A stretch of DNA of 64,000 nt from Phascolomyces articulosus (GCA_025677815.1 JAIXMP010000040.1:274173-338172); one strand, 5' to 3'; numbered from the stretch's first letter, positions 23,321 through 35,661 are shown. Program-made: numbers and translations. The notes: generated by a model from the letters alone, not told the origin.

Positions 23321-24194
23321 TGAAAGTAGCATGAAATGCTCCTTGCTATACCTTCAAGCGGTAGTTAGCTTTAATTGCTCCCTATTTATATAGCAATATT
23401 TATCTATTTATTTTAGTATAAATCATGTCATCATATGCCATGTATATAACCATAGAAAAGAAAGGGTGTACATGTAGAATTATTCATTATTGATAAGAAT
23501 CTTTTATTATTAAACAACTTTATATATAGCACCACCATGTAATGAAAGCTGTTGCGAGTGATATGTTTCTATAAGAGCAGGTACTTTAAATTTTTCTTTT
23601 ACAATAATAACATAGTATTTTACGCAATGCCACATTTTATACTACTGTATATATCAAAAAACCGATATGGAAAGTACAATGTTGCATTCTTTGTCATGGA
23701 TATACCAGCATAATATACAGATTCGTTTTAGTGCACTGGACTGAATTTGATGGAAAATAGAGCATAACGATCGATCACATTGTATTACAAACATGTTATA
23801 ACATTAGTAGCAATTCATATGTAAAAAAAAAAAAGATATAGGGTAATAAACATAGGTTCTTGCGTAGTAGGGATCTCTTTTGAAATGGCATATATTATAA
23901 AGAATGTTATTGTGTGTTTATATATATATCCAATCTCTCAACATTATTTGATTATGATGGAATATATTTCAATGTACAGGTATTCTTTATATGTCATATA
24001 TATACAAACATCAAATTACAAGAAGAACAAATAAAACAAATGAACCTGTCATATGCTTCTTATTCTTTTGATAGAATTATTGTTGTAAAAGGGTAAGGTT
24101 ATTACTAGTCGTAAATAAAGTGGAAGTGGAACGTTGAAAGAAATTGTTGTAAATTATATATATAGAAGAATAGTAGTTATTTAATTTATATATA
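23321..24194. other. Convergent 3' spacer, no gene seen
   Basis: The phosphotransferase (+) and APC6 (-) end towards each other here, so this is 3' UTR and terminator sequence. It is AT-rich with no recognisable coding frame. Confidence 0.6.
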
Positions 24195-27100
24195 CTACAG
24201 CCAATCTTTTGAAGACAATTTCGGCCGTGGATCTTCTTTTGGCGATAAATCTCCTTCATCATACTGTAAAATAGATTCTCCTTCAAGATCATTATTAGAT
24301 AATGCTGAATGTGAGCTTGGCTGTTCTTCGAGTCGATCTGCGATATTAGCAGTTTCTGATTCCAACGCGGCCAATTCTTCATTGACATAGTTTTCCAATA
24401 TGTCAGTCCCATTACGAAGGCTGAATATATTGTCTGGTTCTTCTATATTCATGATTGGTGCACTTGGGTTACTTTGAAGTGCTTTCTCTATTAACTCTCG
24501 AATAGTATTATCTGATTTAGGATCACGTAATGCCTATATACACAACATATAAGGTTAAGTTATCATGATATCTTGAAAATTTTGGACAATCCTACCCTTT
24601 GGTTAAAATGATGGTATTCAAACATATATATATATATACCTTATTATACTCAATGAGTGCTTTCCCTAATCTTCCTTGTATATGGTATATTAATCCAATG
24701 GCACCATGGACATCCGAATTTTGTGGGTTCTTGTCGAGTGCTAATCGAAAGCATTTCAGTGCACGATCATATTTTCTAACAAAAAAAACAATATTTTAAT
24801 ATACAACGCATTAAAAGTATAGATCCAAATGTTTGGTGCACCCCTTTATCGTTATTCGAACTGAATATTACCTCATCCTTCGATATACATGGCCAAAATT
24901 GGCCCAAAGCTTCTCCCAAAGATTGCTGCGCGGACTTTGTCGATCTTTTGCCAATTTTAATGCGTTTCGTAAATTTTCAAGTGCAAGTGGGTATCTATAT
25001 AATAATCATCATCAATGATAACACACATTATACACCACACCTACTTCTGTGAAAAAGATGAGAAAAACTTACTGTTTCGTTTGATAGTGATAAACAGCAA
25101 TTTCATTCAATAAGAAAGGATCGCTATTACATTTACCGGCACTTCTTTTGAGGTATTCATAACCAGCATCTAACATGTTTTGTTCCATATATTGTACACC
25201 AATATACATATAGGGAAGATGAGATCTATAGAGTCATAAAAATAACACATGAGTATACACACATACTTTTTTAAAAATCATACTTTCAACAACAAAAAAA
25301 CAACAACATATTCTATTTACGATGCTTACCCGGGTATCAATTTACTGCATGTTATATAGGCACTTATGGCAGGATCATGGTCTTTTTCGGCAGCAAATGT
25401 GTGCCCATAACCAAGCCAAGAATCTTCAAAATATTGATCGATAGATGTCGCCTGACTAAATTTGATAATTGAATCAATTTTTAATTTACATTATTAAATA
25501 CATAAGGTATAACGGATAAATTTAAAGGATTGAGAAAAAAGGAAATCGTACCTGAAATAACGACGTGCTTCAGCATATTTCTTTATATAAAGATAATACA
25601 TACCAACGGCATGCCATGTTACTGCTTTGCCATTTAATCTATCCACTAATTCTTGGGCCAATGTATAAAGCTCGTCCTTCATTTTTAACTCATATAAACA
25701 TGTAATGTATGTTGGTATTGATTTTGTATATAAAGCATCCTGTTTCCTTATCCTAAAATAAACATAATTGTTTCGGAGGAGGAGATATTAGTAAACAGCC
25801 CCAAATGAAAGTATATGAAACAGAATATACATACTCTTGACATATATCCAAGCATTCTTCATATTTGCATTCTGCCAATAAAGTTCTTGCAGTACTATGC
25901 ATCACATCAAGACTCTTTTTAAGACAATGATCCTCTTCAGCTTTCTTTTGAGCTAACTGAATATCAGCTGTATGTGAATACTAGAGTTTTTTTATATATA
26001 TTGAAAAGATTAGTATATATCATAAAAAATATAGTGTACGTAAGAAAAGGAGAGAGAGTTTGGAGAAAACTTTACTCTTTTCAATTGGAGCATATATAAT
26101 GATCGAAACAGGTCAGAATCTGATCCACAGTGTTCGTCATAAGGCAGTGTCATGATAAATTCCCACTCTAAAAAATCAAAAAGCAAAAAAAAAGTTAGCA
26201 TCACTCAGATAATAAGAAAAACAACAGATAGTTATATATCTATATGTAATTCACTTGCCAATTTTTTCTTCCAACATATTATATTGAATTAATGCGTCTA
26301 GTGCCTATAGTAAGAAAGGAGTTAGCTTTAAATGATTGATTCAATAACGCGTGATATTATTGTGCTACATGATTTATTTTTCGGACATACATCGTAGCAC
26401 TTGACATCCACCCGTAATGCTTCCTTGAAACAGCTTTTTGCTTTGTCAATGTCTTTTAATTGTAAATATGCATTTCCACGAGCATAACACATCATGGATT
26501 CCAACTATCAGTAGGACACATACAATGGTTAATATTATTATGTTATACATTCAAATTCGTTCTGGTAAATAATTAAACAATAACGACTAGTTTACCTTAA
26601 TAAGCCCATCGCTTGCTCCATCCAATTTTGTAATATCAGTAACAACCCGGTTCCCTCGTCTAGAATCATCGTACATCAAAAGATGTGCATTTTTATCTGC
26701 AAATGGGTTATCAGGACCTAAATAATCCAATGCATCATGCCAGTTTTCTAACCCAATCTGAAATAAAATTGAGGATTAGGAATCGTCAATCTCATTTTGC
26801 CCATAAATCTTAATTCCTAGTTTCAGGAACACGCTTATGATAATGAAGTATCTTACCGCACATAGTCCTGCTAGATATCGGCATTGAACACTTTTATTCA
26901 AGGTTTTTTTTTTATTTAGTAAATCTAATGCTCTTTCATATTCTTGTGATTGATAATAGGCTTGTGCAAGGAAATAGACATCATTGGTATCGTCTAATAA
27001 CAATCAAACCAAAATAGGCGCGTCAGTTTTATATATATATATTATCTCTTGTTATTTTTCTTTTTACCAGAGATCGCAGTTAACTTTTCAGCAAAAAATG

Positions 27101-27530
27101 TTGCAGCTTTATTAAGATGTTGTTGCGCCGCATCGTGTCGTATAATGCGTAATCGATCTTCACACGAATAATCAGCTCGATAAGAAACTTCTTGCAAAAG
27201 ACCTCGAGGCATGCGTACAGGCGAAGCCAGTCGATTGGTTAGATTGGTAAAGGATGATTGACCATCCGTTAATAATGACAAGTCATGTCTTGCACGTGCT
27301 GTAAATGAATTCAAACGTATTGGCGAATCTTCTGGTGGATCACTTAATATAGTATGCATGCCACTATTGTTGTGATGACGTGCGATCGGTGAAGCGGATA
27401 TTTCTCTTAAAAACGATAAATTGCCTTCACCATCAGGGCTACTGGCTGCTATTCTTGAAGTGGGTGATGAAAGTTCAAATGAATCACCCCCACGAAGTGG
27501 TGAACCATGAGATCGACTTCGCGGCTGCAT
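24195..27530 (-). CDS. CDC16: Anaphase-promoting complex subunit Apc6/Cdc16 (TPR protein)
   Basis: This multi-exon gene starts at the ATG at 27530 (MQPRSRSHGSPLRGG) and stops at 24195. I estimate roughly 750 aa. The N-terminal about 110 residues are Ser/Pro-rich and probably phospho-regulated. Tandem tetratricopeptide repeats then continue to about residue 650; examples are FLAQAYYQSQEYERALDLL, YLYIKKYAEARRYF and FGHVYRRMRKYDRALKCF. Repeat order and the segments GHTFAAEKDHDPAI and YMYIGVQYMEQNM match Cdc16 rather than Cdc23 or Cdc27. The C-terminus is acidic. As part of APC/C it scaffolds the ubiquitin ligase that drives anaphase. There are about a dozen short introns; I checked some but not all junctions. 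Confidence 0.9.
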
Positions 27531-27740
27531 AGTCGTTTTTATTGTTACTACTAGAAAAAAGAATTGATCAATGCGAAAATAAAATTGAGTGCACGCAATA
27601 CAAAAAAATAAAACCATCACTGAGGAGTATGAAATATAAAGCATCAATTTATTTGAAATGTGAAAAACCAAAATGTTGTTGATGGTATGTGCCATTTTAT
27701 GACTAACAACATAATGAACAAGTTTATATATTAACTTTTC

Positions 27741-28311
27741 CTAAGGAATAGATCGCATCCACATTTTATAATGAGGAGTTCCAGCTAATACATAAGGTTC
27801 TTTATGAGCTTCTTCAAGAACAAAACCCATCTTTTCATAGAATCCACGTTTGTCAACTTGTCCTTCTAAGAAAATTTTCTTGATTCCTTTTGCTTTGGCA
27901 CCTTCCAACATTGTCAAAACAAGTTTTTTTCCAACTTGCAAACCACGGGCATCAGATAAAACTGCCAAACGCCCCAGTTGACCAACTTGATCATCGATTT
28001 GAAGTAACCTGATAGTACCCACAGGGATTTTCTCCTTGGATGATCCATCCGCAAGTTGACAGGTTGTTAACCAGTGATCACAAATGACATCATCTGCACT
28101 ATGAAAACCGATAAAAATAGAAGTCCCATCAATGATGTTAATAAAGAAATCACATAACATTATATGTCTCAATTTACCTGTGTGTTTGGAGTTCAATAGG
28201 ATATTTTTGTTCATCAGTGTACACCTTAAATCTCACATCAATGCATTTTTCCAAGTCTTCTTTAGTAGTTGCTAAGTAGATTTCTGGATTAACAAATTGT
28301 GGAACGGTCAT
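27741..28311 (-). CDS. GNAT N-acetyltransferase, array copy A (intact)
   Basis: Two exons (28311-28178, 28098-27741) give 163 aa. The N-terminal VRFKVYTDEQKYP matches the start of the YjcF/ElaA-like GNAT subgroup. Acetyl-CoA motif A is seen in QLGRLAVLSDARGLQVGKKL, and motif B in FLEGQVDKRGFYEKMGF. It should transfer acetyl from acetyl-CoA to a small amine or a protein N-terminus; the acceptor is unknown. It is the first of four copies on this strand and shares its single intron position with copy B. Confidence 0.9.
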
Positions 28312-28960
28312 GATGATAATTATACGATTAAGGAAAAGAGAACAAACCAAAAAAAAAAAAAAAAAAACGTATTTCTGCTTTATATACATCAACGAACAAT
28401 CAAGATTAGATAACAAGATGTTTTTACGTATACAAATATATTTAATAAAGTTTATGAGGCTGAGGAAATAGTAATAAAAATAGCATCGCTCTTTTCTATC
28501 TCTTTTGTGCATTGGAATTCAAATGTCTTCTTGTTGAAACATATATATAATATAAGGGTTATCCTGTCAGTCTCCCCCTGCTTTGACATCTCCAAAAAAA
28601 AAGTTCAAATCAAAAAGTGAGAAAAACCAGGTAATTCGTTATCCTATCAGTACAAGTCAACTGAGTATGATATTTGATATTATGCCACAATAAAAAAAAA
28701 CTCTAGCTCAGTCAGGAGCGACAATGAAAGCATATGAAGTCTTCTGTTCAATGATATATATATATATGAAAGAACTTTATAAAGGGTCGAATTAAGTATT
28801 TAAACTTGGGAACAATTCCTATTTATACTATCGTAACAAATAACATTTGGTAAATATATATTTATTTGTCTACTTTTAGGCTATTAAAAAACATACTTAA
28901 TAACACGCCTTTAAACTAATTTAACTTTTTATAGGATTGAATCATTTATCTTATAATGGG
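28312..28960. other. Spacer upstream of GNAT copy A
   Basis: It contains an 18-base A run near 28351-28368 and AT-rich sequence. It probably carries the copy A promoter next to 28311. No coding frame was recognised. Confidence 0.5.
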
Positions 28961-29545
28961 GTATATCTCCTTGTAAATGAAGAGTTCGTAATTATCCTTT
29001 TCCATCATGAATCTAAGCTTTTCTTTAATGAATGTTGTTTGGTTTAACCTTCCAGATAAATCGATTTAGTTCCCCGAGGTTTTGCGCCTTCTAAGAAATG
29101 AATTAGAGACAGGCTTTTGCCCTACAACAAACCACAAACATTTGACAGCGAGAACAACCAGTCGACCCAATTTACCAACTCAACCATCAAGCCGAGTCAA
29201 TCATATTACATATATTGGGATTCTCTCTTGTTGCTATTGTTCATTGTTCATAGAATTTATCACTTGACATATTGGTAATCGATGCTGAGCAATTTGACCC
29301 TTTTGCTATGAATAGTAACGGATAAATATAAAAGTTTTCTGTAAAGTAAAGGGAAGAGGAATCGCGTTACTCTTTCCTCATAACAGGCGTGTGTTTTTTT
29401 TCTCGTCAAATTTATCCTCTTCATTTTCAATGTATAAAGAAAACTTTTGGTTATAAACAATCAATTTATTTAAAATGCCCAAACATATTTTGTTTTTCTT
29501 TGATAGTTTATACAGAATGAATATCTGGATTCCTCCTATTATGCT
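28960..29545 (-). pseudogene. GNAT acetyltransferase relic in the array (heavily decayed)
   Basis: Read on the minus strand in shifting frames, pieces of the neighbouring GNAT genes survive in the right order. NPDIH lies near 29525, VGKLGRLVVLA near 29170, and FLEGAKPRGTKSIYLEG near 29095-29045. A run matching YEKLGF, as EKLRFMMEKD, lies near 29020-28990. Stops and frameshifts separate them. This is an older dead copy between A and B. Confidence 0.75.
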
Positions 29546-29655
29546 ATCATCACGGTTGAGTCATAAAATAAGAAAATGGACAAAACGGAGCAGCGAGCAC
29601 GTCATTCATTTATTTTTCTTCACGTTATGTAACATAGTGATGTGGTGTCAGAAGT

Positions 29656-29680
29656 AAAAAAAAAAAAAAAAAAAAAAAAA
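29656..29680 (+). repeat. 25-base poly-A run
   Basis: An uninterrupted A run lies between the GNAT relic and copy B. It is on the plus strand, opposite to the GNAT genes, so it is not their retrocopy tail. Confidence 0.8.
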
Positions 29681-29894
29681 CTACGTGCATCCAGAAGATA
29701 ACATCGATAAAGCATAATGGAATTGATTGAATCAAAATGAACAATTAATGCGACAAATGTATGCTTTCGCACTGCGATTAAGGAAGATAAATCCGAATAA
29801 TCGGTAAAATGAGAGGAATCGATTCTAGTAATCAATTTGTTGTCTTTAATTAATAGTATTTAACAATCTGGAAATGTACAAAATATTTATTTTT

Positions 29895-30457
29895 CTAAAG
29901 AATAGATCTCATCCACATTTTGATATGAGGGGTACCATCTACTGGATAAGGTTCTTCATCACCTTCTTCCACCACAAAACCAATTTTTTCATAAAAGCCA
30001 CGTTTTTCAATCTGAGCCTCTAAAACAATGGACTTGATGCCTTGTGTTTTAGCACCTTCCAACATGGTAAGAACAAGTTTCTTACCAAGTGACATTCCGC
30101 GAGCTTCAGATAAAACAGCCAATCGACCTAACTTTCCAACTTGCGTATTGTTTTTCACTGGAACCAATCGGATCGTACCAATAGGAATACGTTCATTTGT
30201 ATCAGCCACTTGACATGTTGCAAGCCAATGATCAGACACTGCATCATATTCGCTTTATACGGTTTGCTGTTAGCATAGAAAAAAAAATTATCAAGGAGGG
30301 GGGGGGAAGTGTCAAATTCTTACTCGTCTGTTTCCGTGTGTAAAGGGTATTTCTGTTCATCGACAAAAACTTTCACTCGAACATCAATGCATTTTTGTTT
30401 GTCTTCATCCGTCAATGCACGATGGATCTCAGGATTAATGTATCGTGCTGTCACCAT
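29895..30457 (-). CDS. GNAT N-acetyltransferase, array copy B (intact)
   Basis: Two exons (30457-30324, 30252-29895) give 163 aa, exactly the length of copy A with the intron at the same place. It starts MVTARYINPEIH and shows VRVKVFVDEQKYPLHTETDE, the acetyl-CoA motif KLGRLAVLSEARGMSLGKKL and EAQIEKRGFYEKIGFV, ending in the shared tail KMWMRSIL. Same subgroup and unknown substrate as copy A. Conserved introns show that the array grew by DNA-level tandem duplication. Confidence 0.9.
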
Positions 30458-30975
30458 TTCGTAAAATAAAAAAAAAGTGTTGAGTTAGGAACTGAAGAGA
30501 AAGTTTGAAATATATTCTGTGTGCGGGTTAAAATTACTGTTTTCGGTTAGGTCACACACTTAAAGGGTAAGAAAATCAGGAAATTTATCGCTGATGGGTT
30601 GTTAGGGCATGAAATAAAATAAATAATGATAACTATTAATTTATGATAACTATTATGGTTAATGGCAGTGTAAATGCATGTTGTTATGAACTATGATGGG
30701 TTATATACATATAATCCTATCTTGGATCTGAGTTTTTGAAGGAGATATGCATGGAGATATATTGAGTTAACTAATTGAGTGATACGCAATGCAACATGAG
30801 TCATATTGTTTGGATCAAACATCTTTTTAATATATATGGTAAGAAAATGAATTGCTATATAATAATAGCGATAATAATAATAATAAAGGATAATATGAAT
30901 ATAAAGAAGTGTTAATGAACTAAATAATTCAACTTTCATCAAAGAATTTCTATATAGAACATCAATTATGTCCAT
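30458..30975. other. Spacer between GNAT copies B and C
   Basis: It holds the presumed promoter of copy B next to 30457 and the 3' end of copy C. TAA repeats lie near 30864-30886. No gene was recognised. Confidence 0.5.
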
Positions 30976-31541
30976 TTATGATACGGATCGCATCCACATT
31001 TTATAATGAGAAGTGCTACGGGCAGGAAAAGGTTCTTCATCCTCTTTTTCCACCTGAAAACCAACCTTTTGATAAAAGCCTCGCTTATTCACTTGGCCTT
31101 CTAGATAAATATCCTTGATGCCTTGTGCTTTTGCAGCTTCTTGTAAAGCAGAAACAAGTTTTCGACCGATCGACATACCACGCACTCCAGAGAGAACAAC
31201 CATACGACCAAGTTTTCCAACTTGATCATTGACTCTGTACAATATAACTGTGCCAACAGGAATTCGTTCTTTGGTATCGGCTAATTCACATGTAGCAAGT
31301 CAATATTGAGAAGTGGGTCGTATTCACTATATTTGTAATATTAAAGGTAATAAGGCCATAAATGATACGATATCGACTACACATGTTTTTTCAATGGTTA
31401 TCCTCCTTACTCTATTTCATTTTCTAAATGATATTTTTGTTCGTTGATAAAAACTTTTATACGAATATCAATACATTTTTTTCTATATTCTTCTGTTAAA
31501 GCAGGAAGGACGTGTAAATTTGTATATTGTGGTACCACCAT
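30976..31541 (-). pseudogene. GNAT acetyltransferase, array copy C (recently disabled)
   Basis: The layout equals copies A and B. Exon 1 (31541-31411) encodes MVVPQYTNLHV and IRIKVFINEQKYH; exon 2 runs from about 31325 to 30976. Just after the intron, one base is missing near 31300 and the following tryptophan codon (DHW in copy B) is TGA. Downstream, LATCELADTKERIPVGT continues in one clean frame to 30976. Both defects sit within about 20 bases in a gene that is otherwise well kept, including RGMSIGRKL and KRGFYQKVGF. No acceptor that I could find skips the damage in frame. A sequencing error could explain the frameshift but not the stop. Confidence 0.7.
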
Positions 31542-31741
31542 TTTTATAAATAGTAAAATGAAAGAGTTATTCCAGGAACAAAGAAAAAAAAACCGTAGGG
31601 AGAGGAACTAATTTACATTACAAGCAAATTTTTCGGTACACATAATATGGTTAGAGTGGCTATTTTCTGAGTATACAACTCCACTTTTTTTTTTATTCAG
31701 CTTTAATTCGCGTTTTACTATTATTCCTTTCACTCCATATA

Positions 31742-32559
31742 ATGACAGACAATGATAAGAAAGCTACTGGAAAGCAACCTTCTAATAGGCTGTTAAGCAT
31801 GAAGGTAATATTCATTTATATTCAAAGAAATGTGACAAACAATTAGAATATAAATGTTGATCGAGTTTTTATTATTAGTTCATGCAACGATCAATTGAGA
31901 AAGAACAACAAGAGCAACTTGAAAAAGAACGTAAACGAATCATTACAGAATCAGAATGGGTTTTAGAATATGAAGATAGCGAGATACAAAAACCGTAATG
32001 TATTTAGTTTTGTGTTTCATTAAAAAAAAAGAATTAGATCTTGATCTAATTCAAAACGATCGCAGCAAAAGAGAAGAAAAATTTACGTTTGTTACCCCCC
32101 CAAACTTGATTATAGAAAAATCCATGTTGAATATCAGCCAAGTTTTCTTGCATTTAATGAACAAGTTAGTACAGGGCGACAATCATTCAATGAATTCAAT
32201 AAAGAAACGGAGGTAAATTGATAGAAGGATCTCTATTTCTAGAGAACAAAAACGTTGGTGTCAAATTTTTTACTAAATGATGACGACGTTGGATCCATTA
32301 ATAGGCAGTAGAAAAAGAAACAGCACGAAGGAAAAAAAAAGCACATCAAAATAATCTCGATAAAGCCTCTGAATTAGAAGAAAATGAAACATTGAATGAA
32401 ATGCGAAAACGAATTCAGGGTAACAAGAAAAAAGGAAAGAAACGAGATCGAGCATCTGATATTACTGAAAAGGAAGATAATAAACGACCCAAGGAACAAT
32501 CACCAAAACCTACAGAACAAGGATTCCGACGAGAGAAAAGTTTTATCAAACCTGAATAG
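31742..32559 (+). CDS. MPP6/MPHOSPH6-like nuclear exosome cofactor
   Basis: Four exons (31742-31804, 31879-31994, 32116-32212, 32305-32559) give 176 aa, close to human MPHOSPH6. The family hallmark NRLLSMKFMQRSIEKEQQ near the N-terminus, which spans the first intron, is followed by RIITESEWVLEYE. The region EYQPSFLAFNEQVSTGRQSF then matches the middle block, and the lysine-rich tail ends in KSFIKPE, like the MPP6 C-terminus. MPP6 binds the RNA exosome and Mtr4 and helps 5.8S rRNA maturation and nuclear RNA decay. The coiled, highly charged composition also fits. Head-to-head with GNAT copy C, 200 bases apart. Confidence 0.85.
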
Positions 32560-33251
32560 TTTTTTATACATATATTTTTCAGTTGGATATCAAACAAAAG
32601 AAGAAATAACTTGTTATATGACGACAACATCCATTGATATCATCTTTATGTGTAAAAAAATCGAAGAAGCATTCTTACCCTCATCATTATATTTTTTTTA
32701 CAAAAAAAACTGTAGATATATTTTTTTCGATTTATGGATTCATATTTTATTAAATCGATTTTGCATTCAATATAACTCCTTACTATTATACCGAATTTTA
32801 TTTAGTAACGTTGAGATACATAGTGGTTGGGCCAGATCCACCCGTGTTCCCAAAATATTCCTTTATAATTGATATACTATATTCAATTTATCATAAGAAA
32901 GGACTTCTTGATAGTTATTCAATTATAGTCTATTGTTATTTTCAAAATATATGATGATGTCTTATAAGAGATAAACAGGTCAACTATATCCTAATATGCT
33001 TGTCCTGGAAACATGACATTTATAAAATTAACCAAATTAGACGAGCAGTCACGCAAGATGTCATACAGAGTTTGGGTGTCTTTATTTTACAACGGTGCAC
33101 CCCAGTTCGTCCGCTCTCTCTACTGTAAAAAAAGTGAGTGAAAAGAAATTATATAGATATATGAATATTATATAATATATGGAGAATACGTTTGATATTG
33201 ACACAACTCCATTTTATTTTATATTTTAATAAAAAAAAATTATAGACCAAA
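32560..33251. other. Spacer between MPP6-like gene and ATP4
   Basis: The first part is 3' UTR of the MPP6-like gene. The last about 150 bases should be the ATP4 promoter and leader. The open frame running through 32396-32872 mostly overlaps the MPP6 last exon in another frame and then low-complexity sequence, so it is not counted as a gene. Confidence 0.55.
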
Positions 33252-34489
33252 ATGGCCCTTAGACTGCTGACCAAGAACGCTGCAGGTACTTTTTACTTCG
33301 AGATGATATTTTTTATTATTTTTCTAACCGAATGTGAATACAAGTAATAAACGAAACTGACATAACGCGTTCATGTATAATTATTAGTTGCTGCTGCTCG
33401 TCCTGCCATGTTGAACGCCTCGCGTCGCACTGCTGGTATTGCTGCGTATGTTTATTTTATCATTATTATTACTATGGTCAACTTTTTTTTTACCTTTTTA
33501 AATTTACCTAATTAAACAATTATTATTTTTTTACGTCTCTTATAGCGTCCGTGCCTATTCCGCCGAAGCTGAAGGTAAATCTTGGGAAAAAAAAATAGGA
33601 ACATTAAAAAGCAATATGGGAGAAATGTATACTCAATGGAGAGAAAATATATATATATATATATATTTACAATATATAGTTAAGAAGTCTCCTTCTATTC
33701 TCGACTCGCTTCCCGGTGATTCGCTTGCCTCTAAGGCCGCTTACTTGGCTGTTGGTGGTGGTGTTTCTGCTGCCTTGATCTCCAAGGAAATTTACATTTT
33801 GAACGAAGAAACTTTGGTCTTGGTTTCCGCTGCCGGTCTTTTGGCTGTTTTGTTGAAGTACCTCCGTGAACCTTATAACAACATGGCTAACGATCATATT
33901 GAGGTAATAATGGGAATATAGAGTTAATAGAAAAGAAAGGTCTGTTTTTTAGATATATATATATATATATTAATTGGAGATGTGCATATAATTTTTTTAT
34001 ATATAACAGCGTATCAAGAGTGTCTTGAACAAGGCTCGTGCCGATCACAAGACTGCCGTTCAAGAACGTATCAATGAAGCTGGTCAAATGAAGGATCTCG
34101 TTGATGTTACCAAGGCTTTGTTCGAATTGTCTCGTGAAACCGCTCAATTGGAAGCTGAAGCTTTCGCTTTGAAGCAACAAGTTGCCGTTGCTCAAGAAGT
34201 CAAGGGTACCCTCGACTCCTGGGTCCGCCATGAAACTAACATTCGTGAACGTGAACAAAAGCAATTGGCTGCTTTCTTGATCGAAAAGATCCAAAAGGAT
34301 TTGCAAGATCCCTCTATCCAAAAGCAAATCTTGGACCAAGCTGTTGCTGATGTTGAAAGTAAGTTTTCTTTGGTTTTTTTTTAGAAAAAAAAACAGTTAG
34401 ATGATTGTCATTAGAAAAGTACTCATTATTTCTTGTCGATGGTATTTTCTTTTTTTTTTCAAATTATAGAGCTCGCAAAGACTGCTTAA
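33252..34489 (+). CDS. ATP4: Mitochondrial F1Fo ATP synthase subunit b (Atp4)
   Basis: Six exons (33252-33285, 33388-33445, 33546-33574, 33680-33903, 34010-34358, 34470-34489) give 237 aa. The first about 35 residues are rich in Arg, Ala and Ser and end in VRAYSAEAE, a typical matrix-targeting presequence. Two hydrophobic segments follow (AAYLAVGGGVSAALIS and LVLVSAAGLLAVLLKYL). A long helical domain comes next (RIKSVLNKARADHKTAVQER onward), forming the peripheral stalk that holds F1 against rotation. Codon choice is more biased (frequent AAG, GTT, GCT, TTG) than in neighbours, fitting high expression. The last coding exon is only 20 nt. Confidence 0.95.
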
Positions 34490-34719
34490 ACAGTTTGTCA
34501 AAATGTAATATACGAAAATCTATGCATAAAAAGAGACCATTACACGCATTAGAGTTTATATTTGGAAATTTTCTGTGTATGAAATGAATGAAAATGGTTC
34601 TGGTTACAAGTGTTATTATATATATGAATGAGTGTGTGTATATGTGTATGTGTGCATATGTTATAATGATGGAACAAAAAAAATGAATAATAGGATATGA
34701 TATCTGTTATATTTTTTAA

Positions 34720-35661
34720 CTACCCACTACCCAAACCTCCACGACGGCCCATTTGTTGTTGTTTACGAAACTTCAAGCCATCTTCGAATTGACGCTGCAA
34801 ATCATTGGATATACGAGTTTTCTCATCTTCATCAATGGCGCTTTTCAATGAACCATATAAACCACCGCCTGCTTTTTTAGCAGGAGCAGCGGATGACTGT
34901 GGTTGCTGTTGGTTACCGCTCTTTTTTGCGCCCAAAAGTCGCATGAACTTGTCCTTTTGTGCTTGATCACCTCCAAATGTTGCCTTATTCCAATTATTCC
35001 AACCACTTCCCGCTGACGATGATGATTCTTCTTTTTCCATTTCCTTAGGCTCAGCCTTCTCTTTCTATATGAATCGTTAATAATCATGCAGAAAGAAATG
35101 TTGTCAGATAATATAATATCCCCCTCTTCAATAGGACAGACGCGTTTTTTACCTTTTGCTCAGCTGGAGTAGTATTAGTGGTGGCCACAGATACATCTTC
35201 TTCACAAGCATGCTTTCGTTGTTTCTTGGCTTTCGACTCATCCTTTTCTTCTTTCTTCTTCTCTTTCTTTTTGTTTTTCTTTTTATCCTTCTTTACATTT
35301 TCGTCACTATCTGAAGACTTGGACTTTTTCTTTTTGATCTCGGAATCAGACGAATCTTCATGTTTACGTTTCTTTCCTATAAAGAATTTCGCTCCTTACA
35401 ATTATTTTTTTTTTCTTTCACAACAAATGAACTTTTGGATCCAAATGACTTTTTTCTTACCTTCACTACTCTTGTCCTTTTTAGACTTTTTACTTTTCTT
35501 GCTCTGGAAAAAAAAATAAGGTCATAAACAATAAGCGATCCACGAAAAGTACTGGGGACTATAGGATTTCACTTGTTATTAATTACCTTGACAGCCTCTT
35601 CAGAGGTTGGAGCATTATCAAGTTTCTCTTTTTCTTTGCTCTTCTTTTCTGATTTTCCCAT
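34720..35661 (-). CDS. Lysine-rich protein with C-terminal SMAP domain (KNOP1-like)
   Basis: Four exons (35661-35587, 35503-35461, 35376-35153, 35064-34720) give 228 aa. The first about 120 residues are runs of Lys/Glu/Ser (KKSKKSKKDKSSE, KKDKKKNKKKEKKKEEKDE) that would act as nucleolar or nuclear localisation sequence. The C-terminal part has WNKATFGGDQAQKDKFMRLL, the small-acidic-protein (SMAP) domain core. The tail after it is ISNDLQRQFEDGLKFRKQQQ. Family members include animal KNOP1 and SMAP; molecular function is poorly known. Its 3' end faces that of ATP4, 230 bases away. Confidence 0.8.

Noticed and set aside
29656..29680. Poly-A run as a retrocopy tail of the GNAT genes
   Set aside because: It lies on the wrong strand and on the 5' side of the relic. 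The GNAT copies also share an intron, which excludes retroposition.
32396..32872. 158-aa + strand open frame downstream of MPP6
   Set aside because: Its first half is an out-of-frame reading of the MPP6 last exon, and the rest is low-complexity 3' sequence.
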